A DNA stretch of 64,000 bases. Source: Sedimentisphaerales bacterium (GTDB lineage: Bacteria; Planctomycetota; Phycisphaerae; Sedimentisphaerales; Anaerobacaceae). The DNA lies in the NCBI GenBank assembly GCA_016936075.1, contig JAFGPS010000195.1:50176-114175 (forward strand), read 5' to 3'. This document shows, piece after piece, positions 46,148-55,752 of the stretch. The notes beneath the pieces are model-generated. The model was not told the DNA's origin and searched no databases. It was given only the letters and a program-made list of their open reading frames with translations. The position numbers and the translations under genes are program-made. The first letter of the stretch is position 1. Each line of letters opens with the position of its first letter.

Positions 46148-47511
46148 TCGAGTGAAGATGATCCTAAAGAAGAGTCGGATTTCAAAATTGAGCCGAAGCG
46201 TACTCCAATTCTGCTTAGAAGTTTGAATGGAGGTGATCCGCCAATCAGGATAAAGACTACCTTTATCGATAAACATTTCTCGGACTTCTGTTTTTCTAAG
46301 CCAACTATCAAGGTAAGTTTATCTCGTTCAATTTGTTTTATCTGAGAATTAAAAATCACTTCAATGCGCCCTTTTTTTCGGAGTTGTTCGAGAGATTTTA
46401 GATTCTTCCTTCTTACTCGAAACAATTCCTCTCGACGATAAGAAATTGTTACTTGATTACCGGGCTGGCGAGCCAGAGCAATAGCCGCTTCAATAGCGCT
46501 ATCACCACCACCAACAACAAGTATAGATTGATTGCGATAGTCCTTGGGATTACCAAGGTAATAGAAAACATGGGAAAGTTCCTCGCCAGGAACATCTAAA
46601 CGATGTGGTGTCCCGTGTCGTCCAAGTGCGAGAATTACATAACGTGAAACGATTGTCCCTTTCGCCGTTGTTGATTTTAATGTTTTGTCGGGCAGAAGTT
46701 TGACATCAAGCCATTCTTCATTGTACCTGACTTTAATACCAAGCTTAGAGAATAAATTTCCCCAAAGTTGTAAGAGTTGTTCCTTGCTATATTTTGTTCG
46801 CCACAAGCGACCATACAACGGAATATGAACAGACCTCATTATGGCTACCTTATTGTGGGGATATTTATTCACAGATCCACCCAGACTATTCTGATCAATT
46901 GTTATGTATCTCAGATTATGTTGCCTGGCCCGCAGAGTAGCGGCGATACCCGCAGGACCGCAACCGACAATCAGTATATCCACTGGATCTATAGAAGTGC
47001 TTTCATGTTTGATGTTTTTGAGACGTTTGGCAATCTCATCTACTGCACGGATCCCTTGATTGGTTCCATGCTGAATTAAGGCCATACCCCCAAGTTCTCC
47101 GACAATAAAAATTCCCGGTATAGAAGTCTCGAAAACATCGTTGAGAATTGGGATATCTGAACGTGTTCGTATATCACCAAGACCAACTGTTATAGCTCCT
47201 ACGGGACAAACCTGTTCGCAGTAAGCATGTCCAACGCACTGAGAAGCATGAATCAGATGAGCGCTTCCGTGAATAAGAGCAAGTACTCCTTCCGGACATA
47301 CTCGTATGCAACTGCCGCAACCAATGCAGCGATGCTTATTAATATAAGGGTGTTGATAAAGCGGCTTATTAGTACCAATCCTTATGGCTTCATCCAATTC
47401 ATTAAGCCAGCGTCGGTTGTGAGCCCGATGTGTAATAAATTCCCACAAACCGACAGATATCATAATGCCAAGAAAAATTGCGATAACAGAAGTGGTTATT
47501 GTCCATTCCAG
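46141..47511 (-). CDS. Membrane-anchored ferredoxin-flavoprotein oxidoreductase
   Basis: About 457 residues if started at CTG 47511; the first ATG (47463) would drop a well-formed membrane helix (WTITTSVIAIFLGIMISVGLW) encoded in frame directly upstream. An AAGGAG lies 8 nt before the CTG, just after the stop of the 16-haem gene. Next come two 4Fe-4S motifs (CIGCGSCIRVCPEG and a variant CxxxYCEQVCPVG), then an FAD/NAD(P)-binding thioredoxin-reductase-like domain (LIVGCGPAGIAAT, VVGGGDSAIEAA, NQVTISYRR). It may pass electrons between NAD(P)H or ferredoxin and the cytochromes encoded upstream. Confidence 0.78.
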   Translation of the reverse strand: MEWTITTSVIAIFLGIMISVGLWEFITHRAHNRRWLNELDEAIRIGTNKPLYQHPYINKHRCIGCGSCIRVCPEGVLALIHGSAHLIHASQCVGHAYCEQVCPVGAITVGLGDIRTRSDIPILNDVFETSIPGIFIVGELGGMALIQHGTNQGIRAVDEIAKRLKNIKHESTSIDPVDILIVGCGPAGIAATLRARQHNLRYITIDQNSLGGSVNKYPHNKVAIMRSVHIPLYGRLWRTKYSKEQLLQLWGNLFSKLGIKVRYNEEWLDVKLLPDKTLKSTTAKGTIVSRYVILALGRHGTPHRLDVPGEELSHVFYYLGNPKDYRNQSILVVGGGDSAIEAAIALARQPGNQVTISYRREELFRVRRKNLKSLEQLRKKGRIEVIFNSQIKQIERDKLTLIVGLEKQKSEKCLSIKVVFILIGGSPPFKLLSRIGVRFGSILKSDSSLGSSSLEK

Positions 47512-47525
47512 AATATATTCTCCTT

Positions 47526-49130
47526 CTATTGCTTTTCTTTTTCTGATTTTTCGTTCTGTATCGTCTGCAGAATACGATTATAAAGCTGCTGTGTCAATTG
47601 CAGATTATGGAAACCGCTTTCGATAGCTTCGGATAAATCAACCTGTCTCTGTATTGATACTTCGCCGTGATTTTCAATCAGAAGTTCAATTGAATTGCGT
47701 TGCTTTTCCAGTGTTTGTGCCCATTGATAAGCTAATTGCACATATTGATCATTGTGACAATCAGCACAGCGTCGTGCGTAACTATCCATTGACTGTCCAG
47801 GGCTGTCCATTTCGTGACAATCGATACAGGCAACTCGATTATAATGCGGATCCGGATCTGCCTGAAAAGTTCGTGACTGACCCCGCATAGTATTTATCTG
47901 CATCTCGTGACAGTCTGCACACTCAGTGCCTCTGGCACGGAAAGTCATATCTTCTAAAGTATGACAATCATTACAGGACAGGTTTTTATGTACGGCGTCC
48001 AAAGTAAATTCCGTATTTTTATCATGATTAAATAACAAGTCTTTGTCATTCCATCCACTTGTCTGATGACAGGTTGTACATGCCTGAGCAAGTTTCCCTT
48101 CATGGACATCTTCATGGCAGCCCTGACAGGTTTGTAATTGTCGTTGATAACCTCCGGCTTCTGGATTGGGATAACGTTGGTTATAATCCTTATCGTTTGT
48201 ATGACACTCTTGGCAAGCTACACTCATATGATCACCAGTAAGAGAAAAACCTGTTGCTTCATGCGTCTTTATATCAATACCACGCATTCCATCCGACCAT
48301 TTAGTATCACGGCCTAAATGACAACTTTCACATCCTTTTATCCAGGTTGTTCTATGCGGATTTTCGTGACATTCCTCGCATGTTTTCCCGGTAACTTTGT
48401 GAAATGGTAAAGAACCTGGTACCCTTTGCTCTATAGCCGTTTCTGTACTATCAGAAGTGATTGGGTGACATTTGTTGCAATTTGTATTAGCATGTACACC
48501 TTCAAGTACGAAAATATTGTTATGCTTAAAGTTCGAAGCTGGAACAAAAACGTTCTGGTCATGGCAATCCAGGCAAGACCTCTCAGAAGACCATACATGA
48601 ACGTCTACATGGCATGTTAAGCAATCTTGTGTCAAACCAAGGAAAGTTGATGCACGAGAGTATTGAGAAAATTCTGGTAATGCAAAATCCTGTGTTAATT
48701 TGTTCACATGACACTCTATACATGCAAGATTATCGTGACGTCCATCAAGTTCGTAAAGGCAATGCGGATGGTTGAATGTATTTGGATCTCTATTGGGCCA
48801 TGATAAGGCACTAACCAGAGCAAATGATTCACCATGATGTTCCGGATGACATACAGAACAATTGAAATCTTCTCTTTTAGCCAGAAATGCGTGATAGCCC
48901 TGCTTCGAATCGAGTTGTTCGCCAATCTCAGTATGACATTTCAGACAACCGGCTGATAAACCTTCTGAAGTGTGGCATTCATTACAGGAATGAAGGTCGG
49001 TACCGGGTATAACCTGTTCATGAGCTTGACTCAGCGAATCAGGAAGCGGATGATGAATATACAGATACCCCGACAAAGCTGAGATAGCTATAATACCAAC
49101 TATAAGCGGTGTCTTTGAATTCAGTAACAT
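47526..49130 (-). CDS. 16-haem c-type cytochrome
   Basis: A 534-residue protein with an N-terminal membrane anchor or uncleaved signal (IVGIIAISALSGYLYI) and 16 CxxCH haem-attachment motifs spread from ~residue 45 to ~470 (for example CNECH, CLKCH, CSVCH, CIECH, CLTCH, CLDCH, CNKCH, CEECH). Numerous further His could be distal ligands. The C-terminal ~55 residues are a charged helix without haems. It probably sits on the periplasmic face and conducts electrons from the cytochrome b partner (overlapping by 1 bp). It resembles cytochrome c3/NrfB-type wire proteins; the terminal acceptor is unknown. Confidence 0.88.
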   Translation of the reverse strand: MLLNSKTPLIVGIIAISALSGYLYIHHPLPDSLSQAHEQVIPGTDLHSCNECHTSEGLSAGCLKCHTEIGEQLDSKQGYHAFLAKREDFNCSVCHPEHHGESFALVSALSWPNRDPNTFNHPHCLYELDGRHDNLACIECHVNKLTQDFALPEFSQYSRASTFLGLTQDCLTCHVDVHVWSSERSCLDCHDQNVFVPASNFKHNNIFVLEGVHANTNCNKCHPITSDSTETAIEQRVPGSLPFHKVTGKTCEECHENPHRTTWIKGCESCHLGRDTKWSDGMRGIDIKTHEATGFSLTGDHMSVACQECHTNDKDYNQRYPNPEAGGYQRQLQTCQGCHEDVHEGKLAQACTTCHQTSGWNDKDLLFNHDKNTEFTLDAVHKNLSCNDCHTLEDMTFRARGTECADCHEMQINTMRGQSRTFQADPDPHYNRVACIDCHEMDSPGQSMDSYARRCADCHNDQYVQLAYQWAQTLEKQRNSIELLIENHGEVSIQRQVDLSEAIESGFHNLQLTQQLYNRILQTIQNEKSEKEKQ

Positions 49131-49756
49131 CAGGTTCTTCCTCCCAAAATCCAGAGATTACCGAATTTAATAGACACTAAGATATGTAATAAAAGCGTAG
49201 TTATTAAAAAAATGGCTAACCATCGATGCAAAAATCGAAATGTTTGCAAAAGACATTTTACTTTTGGGGATGGTTCATGACCCTGGATTTGACGTTTTTC
49301 AATCGAAAGGGAGAAGTGCATATAAAAGATCATCCCAGACAGGCCGGTTATAGTTGTCAGTTGCAGACACCAAAAGGCTAAGGTCGCAAGTGGACTTGAA
49401 AATATCAGCGTGGAGTGAAGTATGATAGCCATAGATGCAATCAAGCCTGTCATCATATGAAAGCCGAGCCAATAACGCAGAGAACCAAGCCAGTGCCAGC
49501 CGATCAGATATCTTCGGATGAGATAACTCAAATTGAAAAATATTAATACTGTACCGGTTATACTCCAGATTAATCCCATCCTTCCACTTGGACGCAATCT
49601 GTTGAAATCAACGTGAAACGGACGCTCAGACTGGGGACACATAAAATAATCCCATTCCAGAATGAAACATGCAATCAAAGCCCCAAAAACTAATAGCCCA
49701 AGAACCAGAATGATTGAAGGCATATGGAACGGCTGTTTTTCTTTATCCGTCTGCAT
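49130..49756 (-). CDS. Cytochrome b-like membrane protein (menaquinol-oxidising candidate)
   Basis: A 208-residue integral membrane protein with four to five helices. Histidines lie in helices in positions suited to two b haems: GFHMMTGLIASMAIILHST, FYMHFSL and FLHRWLAIFLITTLLLHILV. It resembles the diheme b-type subunits that link the quinone pool to periplasmic multiheme cytochromes. It overlaps the cytochrome gene by 1 bp and the upstream lipoprotein gene by 14 bp, so the three are produced together. Confidence 0.75.
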   Translation of the reverse strand: MQTDKEKQPFHMPSIILVLGLLVFGALIACFILEWDYFMCPQSERPFHVDFNRLRPSGRMGLIWSITGTVLIFFNLSYLIRRYLIGWHWLGSLRYWLGFHMMTGLIASMAIILHSTLIFSSPLATLAFWCLQLTTITGLSGMIFYMHFSLSIEKRQIQGHEPSPKVKCLLQTFRFLHRWLAIFLITTLLLHILVSIKFGNLWILGGRT

Positions 49757-50780
49757 CGTTTACCCCCAATTCTATGATCCGATTTATTAATTCCAGTTCA
49801 GGCTGGTCTTTGTAACTTATACGTCTTAAACAAATATGCAATGATTCACTCCCTGATGGTACTGCGATTTTACGTTCCCATTTCCCATAAGCAGGGATAT
49901 GAGTTTTCATTTCTGGAGCTAATTCCTCACGTAAAATACTGTGCTCTGTCCCTTGATCATCCTGAGCAAATAATTCTAAAACAAGTACCCGAAATCCATA
50001 GTCACCAGTAGGCAAGCTATGAGGTACTTGATTGATTAAAGTCACCACCATTTCTGAGTCAACGTAGTTGGTTTTTATTTCGAGCATTTTTTCGATTGAC
50101 TCTAAAGTTTTTATAGCGAAAAGGTGACGTCTCTGTTGCGTCTCATGTTCTATAGACACAATTATATCGGAAAATCCACCGGAAGATTGTGTCATCTTGC
50201 GAACCACACTGGACATATGACATTCCTGACATGTTTTTTTATCATCAGTGACCGAATTCCATTGACTTAGCGTAGCTTCATGGCACCTGCCGCAGATTTT
50301 GGAATCGCGATAAACTTCCGGCCTTACTCCGATAGGATGAGGCTTGACTAAACCAGTGGGTTTTATTGGTCCGCAAAGTTCTTCCTGCTCAAGATGGCAC
50401 GACACACATGTGACTCCTTCGTCACGATACATGGAACGAACCATCGGAGTTTCAGCGCTGAACCTGGGCTGAGGAATGTGACAACTCAGGCATTGTTCAA
50501 AACTATAGTTATCAGTCATCTGCATATAGTGTGAATTAACATAAGATTTGGAATGGTCAGAATCCAACCATTCTTTATGAATATCAATGTGACATTTCCC
50601 ACACTCTTTAGCTTTAGGGAATTCCTCAATAACCTTAGTCAAATAATCAAATGATGTGCACCCAATCAGGCAAACTATAAGAATATTCGGCATGAGAATC
50701 CATAGCCTGACTTCTTTATATTTTGGTTTAAATATTTCTAAATATCTTTTCAAGTGCATCAACAATCTCATATATATCAC
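49743..50780 (-). CDS. Five-haem cytochrome c lipoprotein (c554-like)
   Basis: Up to 345 residues with a lipoprotein-type signal (CLIGC) and five CxxCH motifs (CGKCH, CLSCH, CVSCH, CGRCH, CQECH) in the first ~215 residues, spaced like cytochrome c554/hydroxylamine-oxidoreductase-type folds. The C-terminal ~130 residues are beta-rich and haem-free. The frame opens at 50780, overlapping the aminotransferase by 53 bp; ATG at 50759 is an alternative and the signal core begins later, so the exact start is uncertain. Likely periplasmic, outer-membrane- or inner-membrane-anchored electron carrier. Confidence 0.78.
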   Translation of the reverse strand: MIYMRLLMHLKRYLEIFKPKYKEVRLWILMPNILIVCLIGCTSFDYLTKVIEEFPKAKECGKCHIDIHKEWLDSDHSKSYVNSHYMQMTDNYSFEQCLSCHIPQPRFSAETPMVRSMYRDEGVTCVSCHLEQEELCGPIKPTGLVKPHPIGVRPEVYRDSKICGRCHEATLSQWNSVTDDKKTCQECHMSSVVRKMTQSSGGFSDIIVSIEHETQQRRHLFAIKTLESIEKMLEIKTNYVDSEMVVTLINQVPHSLPTGDYGFRVLVLELFAQDDQGTEHSILREELAPEMKTHIPAYGKWERKIAVPSGSESLHICLRRISYKDQPELELINRIIELGVNDADG

Positions 50781-52020
50781 TTTCCGCTACTATCAGCGGC
50801 GGCATAAAGGTTAAAACGTTTCGACCTGGCCCGGTCTTGCCTAACAGGAAACCCGAATCTTTCATCTTCTCTAATATTGTATCAGTTAAAACTGTTGCAT
50901 CCATTTTTTCAGTTGCTTTCAGTTCGATCCCAATCATCAATCCCTTACCTCTTATATCGGCTATAAAAGGATATTTACCTAAAAAGCTTTTCAGATAATT
51001 CATGAGTTGTTGGCCGATTTTATCAGTCCTTTCAGCTAAACAATCACGTTTTAAAATCTTTAAGAAAGCTAAAGCAGCAACAGCCGTAACGGGATTGCCT
51101 CCGAAAGTCGATGCACCAGGGTGCGTATAGCTTTGAGCGATTTTCTCCGTAGTTGAGAAATAGCCGATTGGTGTTCCCCCTCCCAATGCTTTTCCTCCGG
51201 TAATAATGTCTGGTATGACATTCCAATTTTCCATTGCAAACATTTTTCCTGTTCGTCCAAATCCAGTCTGGACTTCATCAGCAATTAAAAGCATTTTATA
51301 TTTATCTAAAACCTGCCGCAATTTTGAATAATATTCAGCCGGAGGTACCTGAATGCCACCATTTCCCTGAATTGGCTCAACAAACATTGCTGCCGGTTTA
51401 CCACTGGTAGAAGTCTGAATCGCGTTTTCTACTTCCTGAATACATTGGAATTGGCATTGGCCATAGGTTTGACCAAAGTGACAATTATAACATGTAGGAG
51501 CAGGAACGTGAGTTATACTACCAACCGGATTCGGATCAGTTCGCCAGAAGGAAAGACCAGTTAAACTCATACCAAGTTTTGTGCGGCCATGCAGAGAATT
51601 TTGCAATGCAAGAAATTCATTTCGTCCCGTATATAGTGTCGCAAGTAAAGCAGCTCCTTCGTTCGCTTCTGAACCGCTGCAACAGAAGAAGGTCTTGCAT
51701 ATTTCTCCCGGTAAAACATGCGCCATTTGTTCCGCTAAATTAACGATTGGTTCTGTCAAATATATTGTTGTAGTATGCTGAAGAGTCTTAACCTGTTTGC
51801 AAATTGCATCGGTAATTTCAGGATGACAATGTCCCAAAGCGTTGACACTTACTCCGGAATAAAAATCCAGATATTTTTTGCCTTGAGAATCATACAAATA
51901 CATTCCTTGGCCGCGAACAATCTGCGGCGGATTTTTATAAAAATGATATACGCAGGGAATCATGTATTTCTTTTTTTTCTCAATTATTTCCTGAGGTCCC
52001 AATGGTTTTGTTTCAGACAC
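50728..52020 (-). CDS. Class III PLP-dependent aminotransferase
   Basis: A 430-residue fold-type I aminotransferase of the GABA/acetylornithine/AGXT2 group: GSEANE near 120-130, IADEVQTGFGRTG, and the PLP-binding Lys in GGKALGGGTPIG. It contains an unusual Cys-rich insertion PAPTCYNCHFGQTYGQCQFQC (~170-190) that could bind a metal ion. It overlaps the U32 gene by 8 bp. Substrate cannot be told from sequence; its place between lipid-like genes and cytochromes gives no clear clue. Confidence 0.85.
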   Translation of the reverse strand: MSETKPLGPQEIIEKKKKYMIPCVYHFYKNPPQIVRGQGMYLYDSQGKKYLDFYSGVSVNALGHCHPEITDAICKQVKTLQHTTTIYLTEPIVNLAEQMAHVLPGEICKTFFCCSGSEANEGAALLATLYTGRNEFLALQNSLHGRTKLGMSLTGLSFWRTDPNPVGSITHVPAPTCYNCHFGQTYGQCQFQCIQEVENAIQTSTSGKPAAMFVEPIQGNGGIQVPPAEYYSKLRQVLDKYKMLLIADEVQTGFGRTGKMFAMENWNVIPDIITGGKALGGGTPIGYFSTTEKIAQSYTHPGASTFGGNPVTAVAALAFLKILKRDCLAERTDKIGQQLMNYLKSFLGKYPFIADIRGKGLMIGIELKATEKMDATVLTDTILEKMKDSGFLLGKTGPGRNVLTFMPPLIVAESDIYEIVDALEKIFRNI

Positions 52021-53968
52021 TTTTCAACTCCTCAATATTGCTTGATTTTCTCAAAGGTCCGTTACTCATCTTTCGACCTGTAATATTTTCGAGCAAATCA
52101 ATATTTGCAGATATGTCAATAGGTTGTCCCGATGAAAGACTATTGAGTACATTTCTATATATCGAAGTAATTTCACCAACTTTATTTGAAGAATCCAGTT
52201 GAGCTTCAACGCGAAGGCCGGAAATTTTACTTCCCGAAAAAAGATTTATGTGAGGTAATATACATACATCAGTCGAAGTGAATAAATGATTCCTGCATCG
52301 CCTGTCACAAACCAGAGGAAAACTATGTCCTTCGATATCCTGCATCGAGAATCTATCTTTCCTGCAATTCATCGAGCAAATATCTTTCGGTGACTCACCT
52401 GAAGAAGATGCAATCACACAGTGCTCCATAAGCATTCCAAGCATTGGCCCCTGTGCGATTACATCAACATGTAAGCGGCATTTTTCTATAAAATCAAATA
52501 AATCGTTTAAGGATAATTCAATTGAAGCAGTAACTTTTGTTGCTCCAAGTGTGGATAGTTCATCAGTTGAAATACTATTACATATATTCATCGGGAAATC
52601 AGCAATAATATTTTTAAAACCAAAGTTTTTAACCATGCTCAGGCTTCCAAGATTGGAAACACCTATCGAAATATTTTTCTCATTGCGAAATACTTTCAAC
52701 CAGTCTTTCCATTCATTCATATCACGTTCATCTGTCACATAAGGCATCATTAATGCTGCACGCTTGTTTTTAGAGGTAACTTTGCGAACAAATTCTTTAA
52801 TCCACAACTCATCCATCTTCGCACTATGATGAATATAACCATTGCTATTTAAATATATCGCATCGGCTCCATTTTCCAAAGCAGATTCAGCAGAAGATTT
52901 GTCTGATACATGAACAATTAATTCAGGAACTGATTTGAACGGCTTGCTGATTTCAGAAACATCTTCAAGAGTAATTTCCTGTTCAGGAGCGGCATAGCTG
53001 AAAAATCGAGGTTCACGCAATCCCGAAGGATCTACGCCAGCCAAACCTGAATTTGTAAAGGTAAGTGCGGTTGTAAATTCACGCACACGATTACTGAAAA
53101 GATTTTCCATTTCCTTGAAATTTGTAGAATAATGCACAGGATCATTACAATATTCATCAAGTGCTTTTCGATAAATCTCAACCATTTCTATAATAAATTC
53201 CGCGGTACGCATTCTTCCTTCAATCTTAAAAGAAATAATACCGTTTTGTACCAAAGAAGGAATATGCTGAAAAAGACACAAGTCCTTTCTCGCCAGTAAA
53301 TATCCTCCATCTGGTCCATCAAACTCGACATTTCCTTTTTCAGATATTAACTTCCAGTTCCATCGGCATGGCTTCATACATTTGCCGCAATTGGAGCTTT
53401 CACCAAACATAATTCCGCTTAGATAGCAAAGAGAACTTTGTGTAATACACATGTCACCATGAACAAAATATTCAGTTTCCATACCAGATTTTTCGGCGAT
53501 TAAACGAATTTCGTGAATAGGTATGTCACGCGAAACAATGATTCGCTTGAAACCCATCATTTTTAGTGTCATCGCTGTTTCAACATTATGAACATTCATC
53601 ATCGTGCTTGCATGCAGCGGCACTTGAACACATATCTCTCTTGCCAATGCGGCAACTCCAGGGTCCTGCACGATTATTGCATCAGGATTTATCTGTCTTA
53701 CTGTTTTAAGGACATTTCTAAGTGTTGAAAGCTCCGAATCCCTTACAAGACTATTCAAAGTAAAATACAGCTTCCTGCCATTTTCATGAGCATAATCAAC
53801 AGCCTTTGCAAGCTCTTCATCAGATAAATTATAACTTTGGCGATGCTGTCTCATATTCAAATATTTCCCACCGACATAGACCGCATCGGCACCGGCTTCA
53901 AAAACAGATTTAACTGCATCAAGCGTCCCGGCCGGAGCCAGAAGTTCAGGTTTTGTTTTAAATTGCAT
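52013..53968 (-). CDS. U32-family protein (collagenase-like, RlhA/UbiU type)
   Basis: A 651-residue protein with the U32 N-terminal TIM-barrel (PELLAPAGTLDAVKSVFEAGADAVYVGG) and its Cys cluster FGESSNCGKCMKPCRWNWK (~190-208). A second, related half follows (~345-600) with SMNCRKDRF and VCDRRCRN cysteine patterns. U32 proteins such as RlhA and UbiU/UbiV are now known as Fe-S-dependent hydroxylases of RNA or quinone precursors rather than proteases. Placement in an operon with menaquinone genes makes an anaerobic hydroxylation role worth testing, but this is an inference. Confidence 0.82.
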   Translation of the reverse strand: MQFKTKPELLAPAGTLDAVKSVFEAGADAVYVGGKYLNMRQHRQSYNLSDEELAKAVDYAHENGRKLYFTLNSLVRDSELSTLRNVLKTVRQINPDAIIVQDPGVAALAREICVQVPLHASTMMNVHNVETAMTLKMMGFKRIIVSRDIPIHEIRLIAEKSGMETEYFVHGDMCITQSSLCYLSGIMFGESSNCGKCMKPCRWNWKLISEKGNVEFDGPDGGYLLARKDLCLFQHIPSLVQNGIISFKIEGRMRTAEFIIEMVEIYRKALDEYCNDPVHYSTNFKEMENLFSNRVREFTTALTFTNSGLAGVDPSGLREPRFFSYAAPEQEITLEDVSEISKPFKSVPELIVHVSDKSSAESALENGADAIYLNSNGYIHHSAKMDELWIKEFVRKVTSKNKRAALMMPYVTDERDMNEWKDWLKVFRNEKNISIGVSNLGSLSMVKNFGFKNIIADFPMNICNSISTDELSTLGATKVTASIELSLNDLFDFIEKCRLHVDVIAQGPMLGMLMEHCVIASSSGESPKDICSMNCRKDRFSMQDIEGHSFPLVCDRRCRNHLFTSTDVCILPHINLFSGSKISGLRVEAQLDSSNKVGEITSIYRNVLNSLSSGQPIDISANIDLLENITGRKMSNGPLRKSSNIEELKSV

Positions 53969-53971
53969 TAT

Positions 53972-54676
53972 TTATTCCTTCTCTTTTTTTTCTATATTTT
54001 CCTGAATAAAACTATCGATAGCTATTGCGAGTTTTTCTTCCTCGCTTCTGAAAAAATGGTCGCTCTTTTCCCAAATATCTATTGTTGCATTGTCACTACA
54101 CGATTTGCAAAACTGCTCAAGATTCTCCGATGTATATAAAAAATCTTCTTTGCCGCTTATAACCAGACAAGGTTGTTTGCAGGATTGTAAAAAATCAAAA
54201 TTCACTTTTCCTATTGGAGGCGCGATTCCAACTAAAATTGATTTCGATTTATTTTCCATGCCGTATTTGAAACCCGTTGCTACTCCAAAAGAGTATCCAA
54301 TAATTACTAATGACAAATCGGACGCACTTCTTGCAAGCTCTTTCGCCGCGGCTCGTACATCTTCTATCGCATCATGGTAATCCAAATTATTTTCGATTTG
54401 CTGCCAATAATCAAAAATACTCAACTCAGAAGGCAAATTGATTTCACTTTTTCCCACGCCGCGATAATTGAAACGGAGAGTAATAGAATCTTTCGCAAAA
54501 TATTTTGCGAGATTTTGAATCACATTATTTTCCATATCACCGGCAAAATGTGGATGCGGCGAGCAGAGAAGAACAGCTTTTTCAGGTTCTCTGCTTTCAG
54601 GGTATGCAAGGATACCGGAGAGCTTTAATGAACCACACGAAAAAATGATTTGTTCTTCTATCACATTCATTTGCAT
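53972..54676 (-). CDS. Alpha/beta hydrolase
   Basis: A 234-residue soluble hydrolase resembling short dienelactone-hydrolase-like proteins: oxyanion region LLCSPHPHFAG, RFNYRGVGKS, nucleophile elbow GYSFG (Ser), acid DFLYTS region and terminal KSDHFF His. ATG 54676 overlaps the upstream stop by 1 bp (TAATG). It probably cleaves an ester or thioester of the neighbouring acyl pathway; substrate unknown. Confidence 0.82.
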   Translation of the reverse strand: MQMNVIEEQIIFSCGSLKLSGILAYPESREPEKAVLLCSPHPHFAGDMENNVIQNLAKYFAKDSITLRFNYRGVGKSEINLPSELSIFDYWQQIENNLDYHDAIEDVRAAAKELARSASDLSLVIIGYSFGVATGFKYGMENKSKSILVGIAPPIGKVNFDFLQSCKQPCLVISGKEDFLYTSENLEQFCKSCSDNATIDIWEKSDHFFRSEEEKLAIAIDSFIQENIEKKEKE

Positions 54677-55752
54677 TAATATAATCCTACTGAAAATTTT
54701 GGTATTTCACTAACAACTGGCTTAGGATCACGAATACCATCCATAATAAAACCTTTGCTCTTATGGTTTTGAGAAGGTTCTATTCTTATAGCCGTATCTC
54801 TTTCAACCATATTGGCAATAAATTGAAATTCATCAAGACGACTCATAACAATCCTGCCTCGCTGATTATAATCAACAAGTTTTACTGGATTCAATTTGAA
54901 TTTATCTTCCGAATTTTCAAAAATCTGTACTATCAATCTATTTCCTAACGGAAAATAATCAAATCCTGTTTCACTATTATAGTTCAAGTGCGGCATCATA
55001 CCAAAGAGCGTATTTCCAAATCCTGAAAGTATTACTGCTTCTGGAAATTCCTTACTCATTTTCTTCATAAATTCGTTACTTGCGGCCATTCCACCAAGAT
55101 GTAATCCTGAAATATTTTGTTTCTGCTCAGATGATAATTTTTCAGAAAGGCTTTCCAATACAGCCGGAGTTGAAAAAATCACACTTATATTCTGAACTTC
55201 CAGAATTGCAAGAGACTGTCGCTCGATATGCTCAAGATACCGCATAGCTGCAAAGCTGCCCGGCACAAGTGTTTTCGCCCAACGAGGATCGAAATCAACT
55301 CTGAAAATGTCACCACATCCTAAAGCTAAAGCACATGCTTTTGCAGCCTGACCTATAATGTGCGGCCCGGTCGGACCTATGAATAGCCAGTGCCCTTCAG
55401 TTGGAAAATTACATATTTTAGTTGCTTCGATAAACGGCTCGACAAAAGCGGCATAAAATTCATCGTTACGATGTATTGCGGTCTTGGGATGCCCTGATGT
55501 ACCAGCGGTTTCTGCTATAATATAATCTTTACAATCTCGAAATAACCTGGGAATGAAATCCTCTATAGGCCTGTGCATCAATGCCTGCTCGTCCATAACT
55601 CCCAGAACAGGCAGATCTTTAATAGTTTGTATTTCTTTGCGAACATTCAATCCTAACAATCGTTCTTTTTCGAGCCAATATGGACTCCCATTTTGTGAAT
55701 CAAAATGAATATTTATAATATGTCTCAATTTTTCATTGACCATGTCATTCAT
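54676..55752 (-). CDS. PaaK-like adenylate-forming enzyme lacking the C-terminal domain
   Basis: A 358-residue ANL-type protein. The core motif AETAGTSGHPK matches the P-loop of phenylacetate-CoA ligases, and GFGNTLFGM is the A5-like block. PaaK-type enzymes are ~430 residues and carry a C-terminal domain with a catalytic Lys; here the protein ends soon after IVMSRLDEFQ, so that domain is missing or replaced. It may adenylate an acid without completing thioester formation, or may need a partner. It overlaps the MMPL gene by 8 bp. Confidence 0.72.
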   Translation of the reverse strand: MNDMVNEKLRHIINIHFDSQNGSPYWLEKERLLGLNVRKEIQTIKDLPVLGVMDEQALMHRPIEDFIPRLFRDCKDYIIAETAGTSGHPKTAIHRNDEFYAAFVEPFIEATKICNFPTEGHWLFIGPTGPHIIGQAAKACALALGCGDIFRVDFDPRWAKTLVPGSFAAMRYLEHIERQSLAILEVQNISVIFSTPAVLESLSEKLSSEQKQNISGLHLGGMAASNEFMKKMSKEFPEAVILSGFGNTLFGMMPHLNYNSETGFDYFPLGNRLIVQIFENSEDKFKLNPVKLVDYNQRGRIVMSRLDEFQFIANMVERDTAIRIEPSQNHKSKGFIMDGIRDPKPVVSEIPKFSVGLY

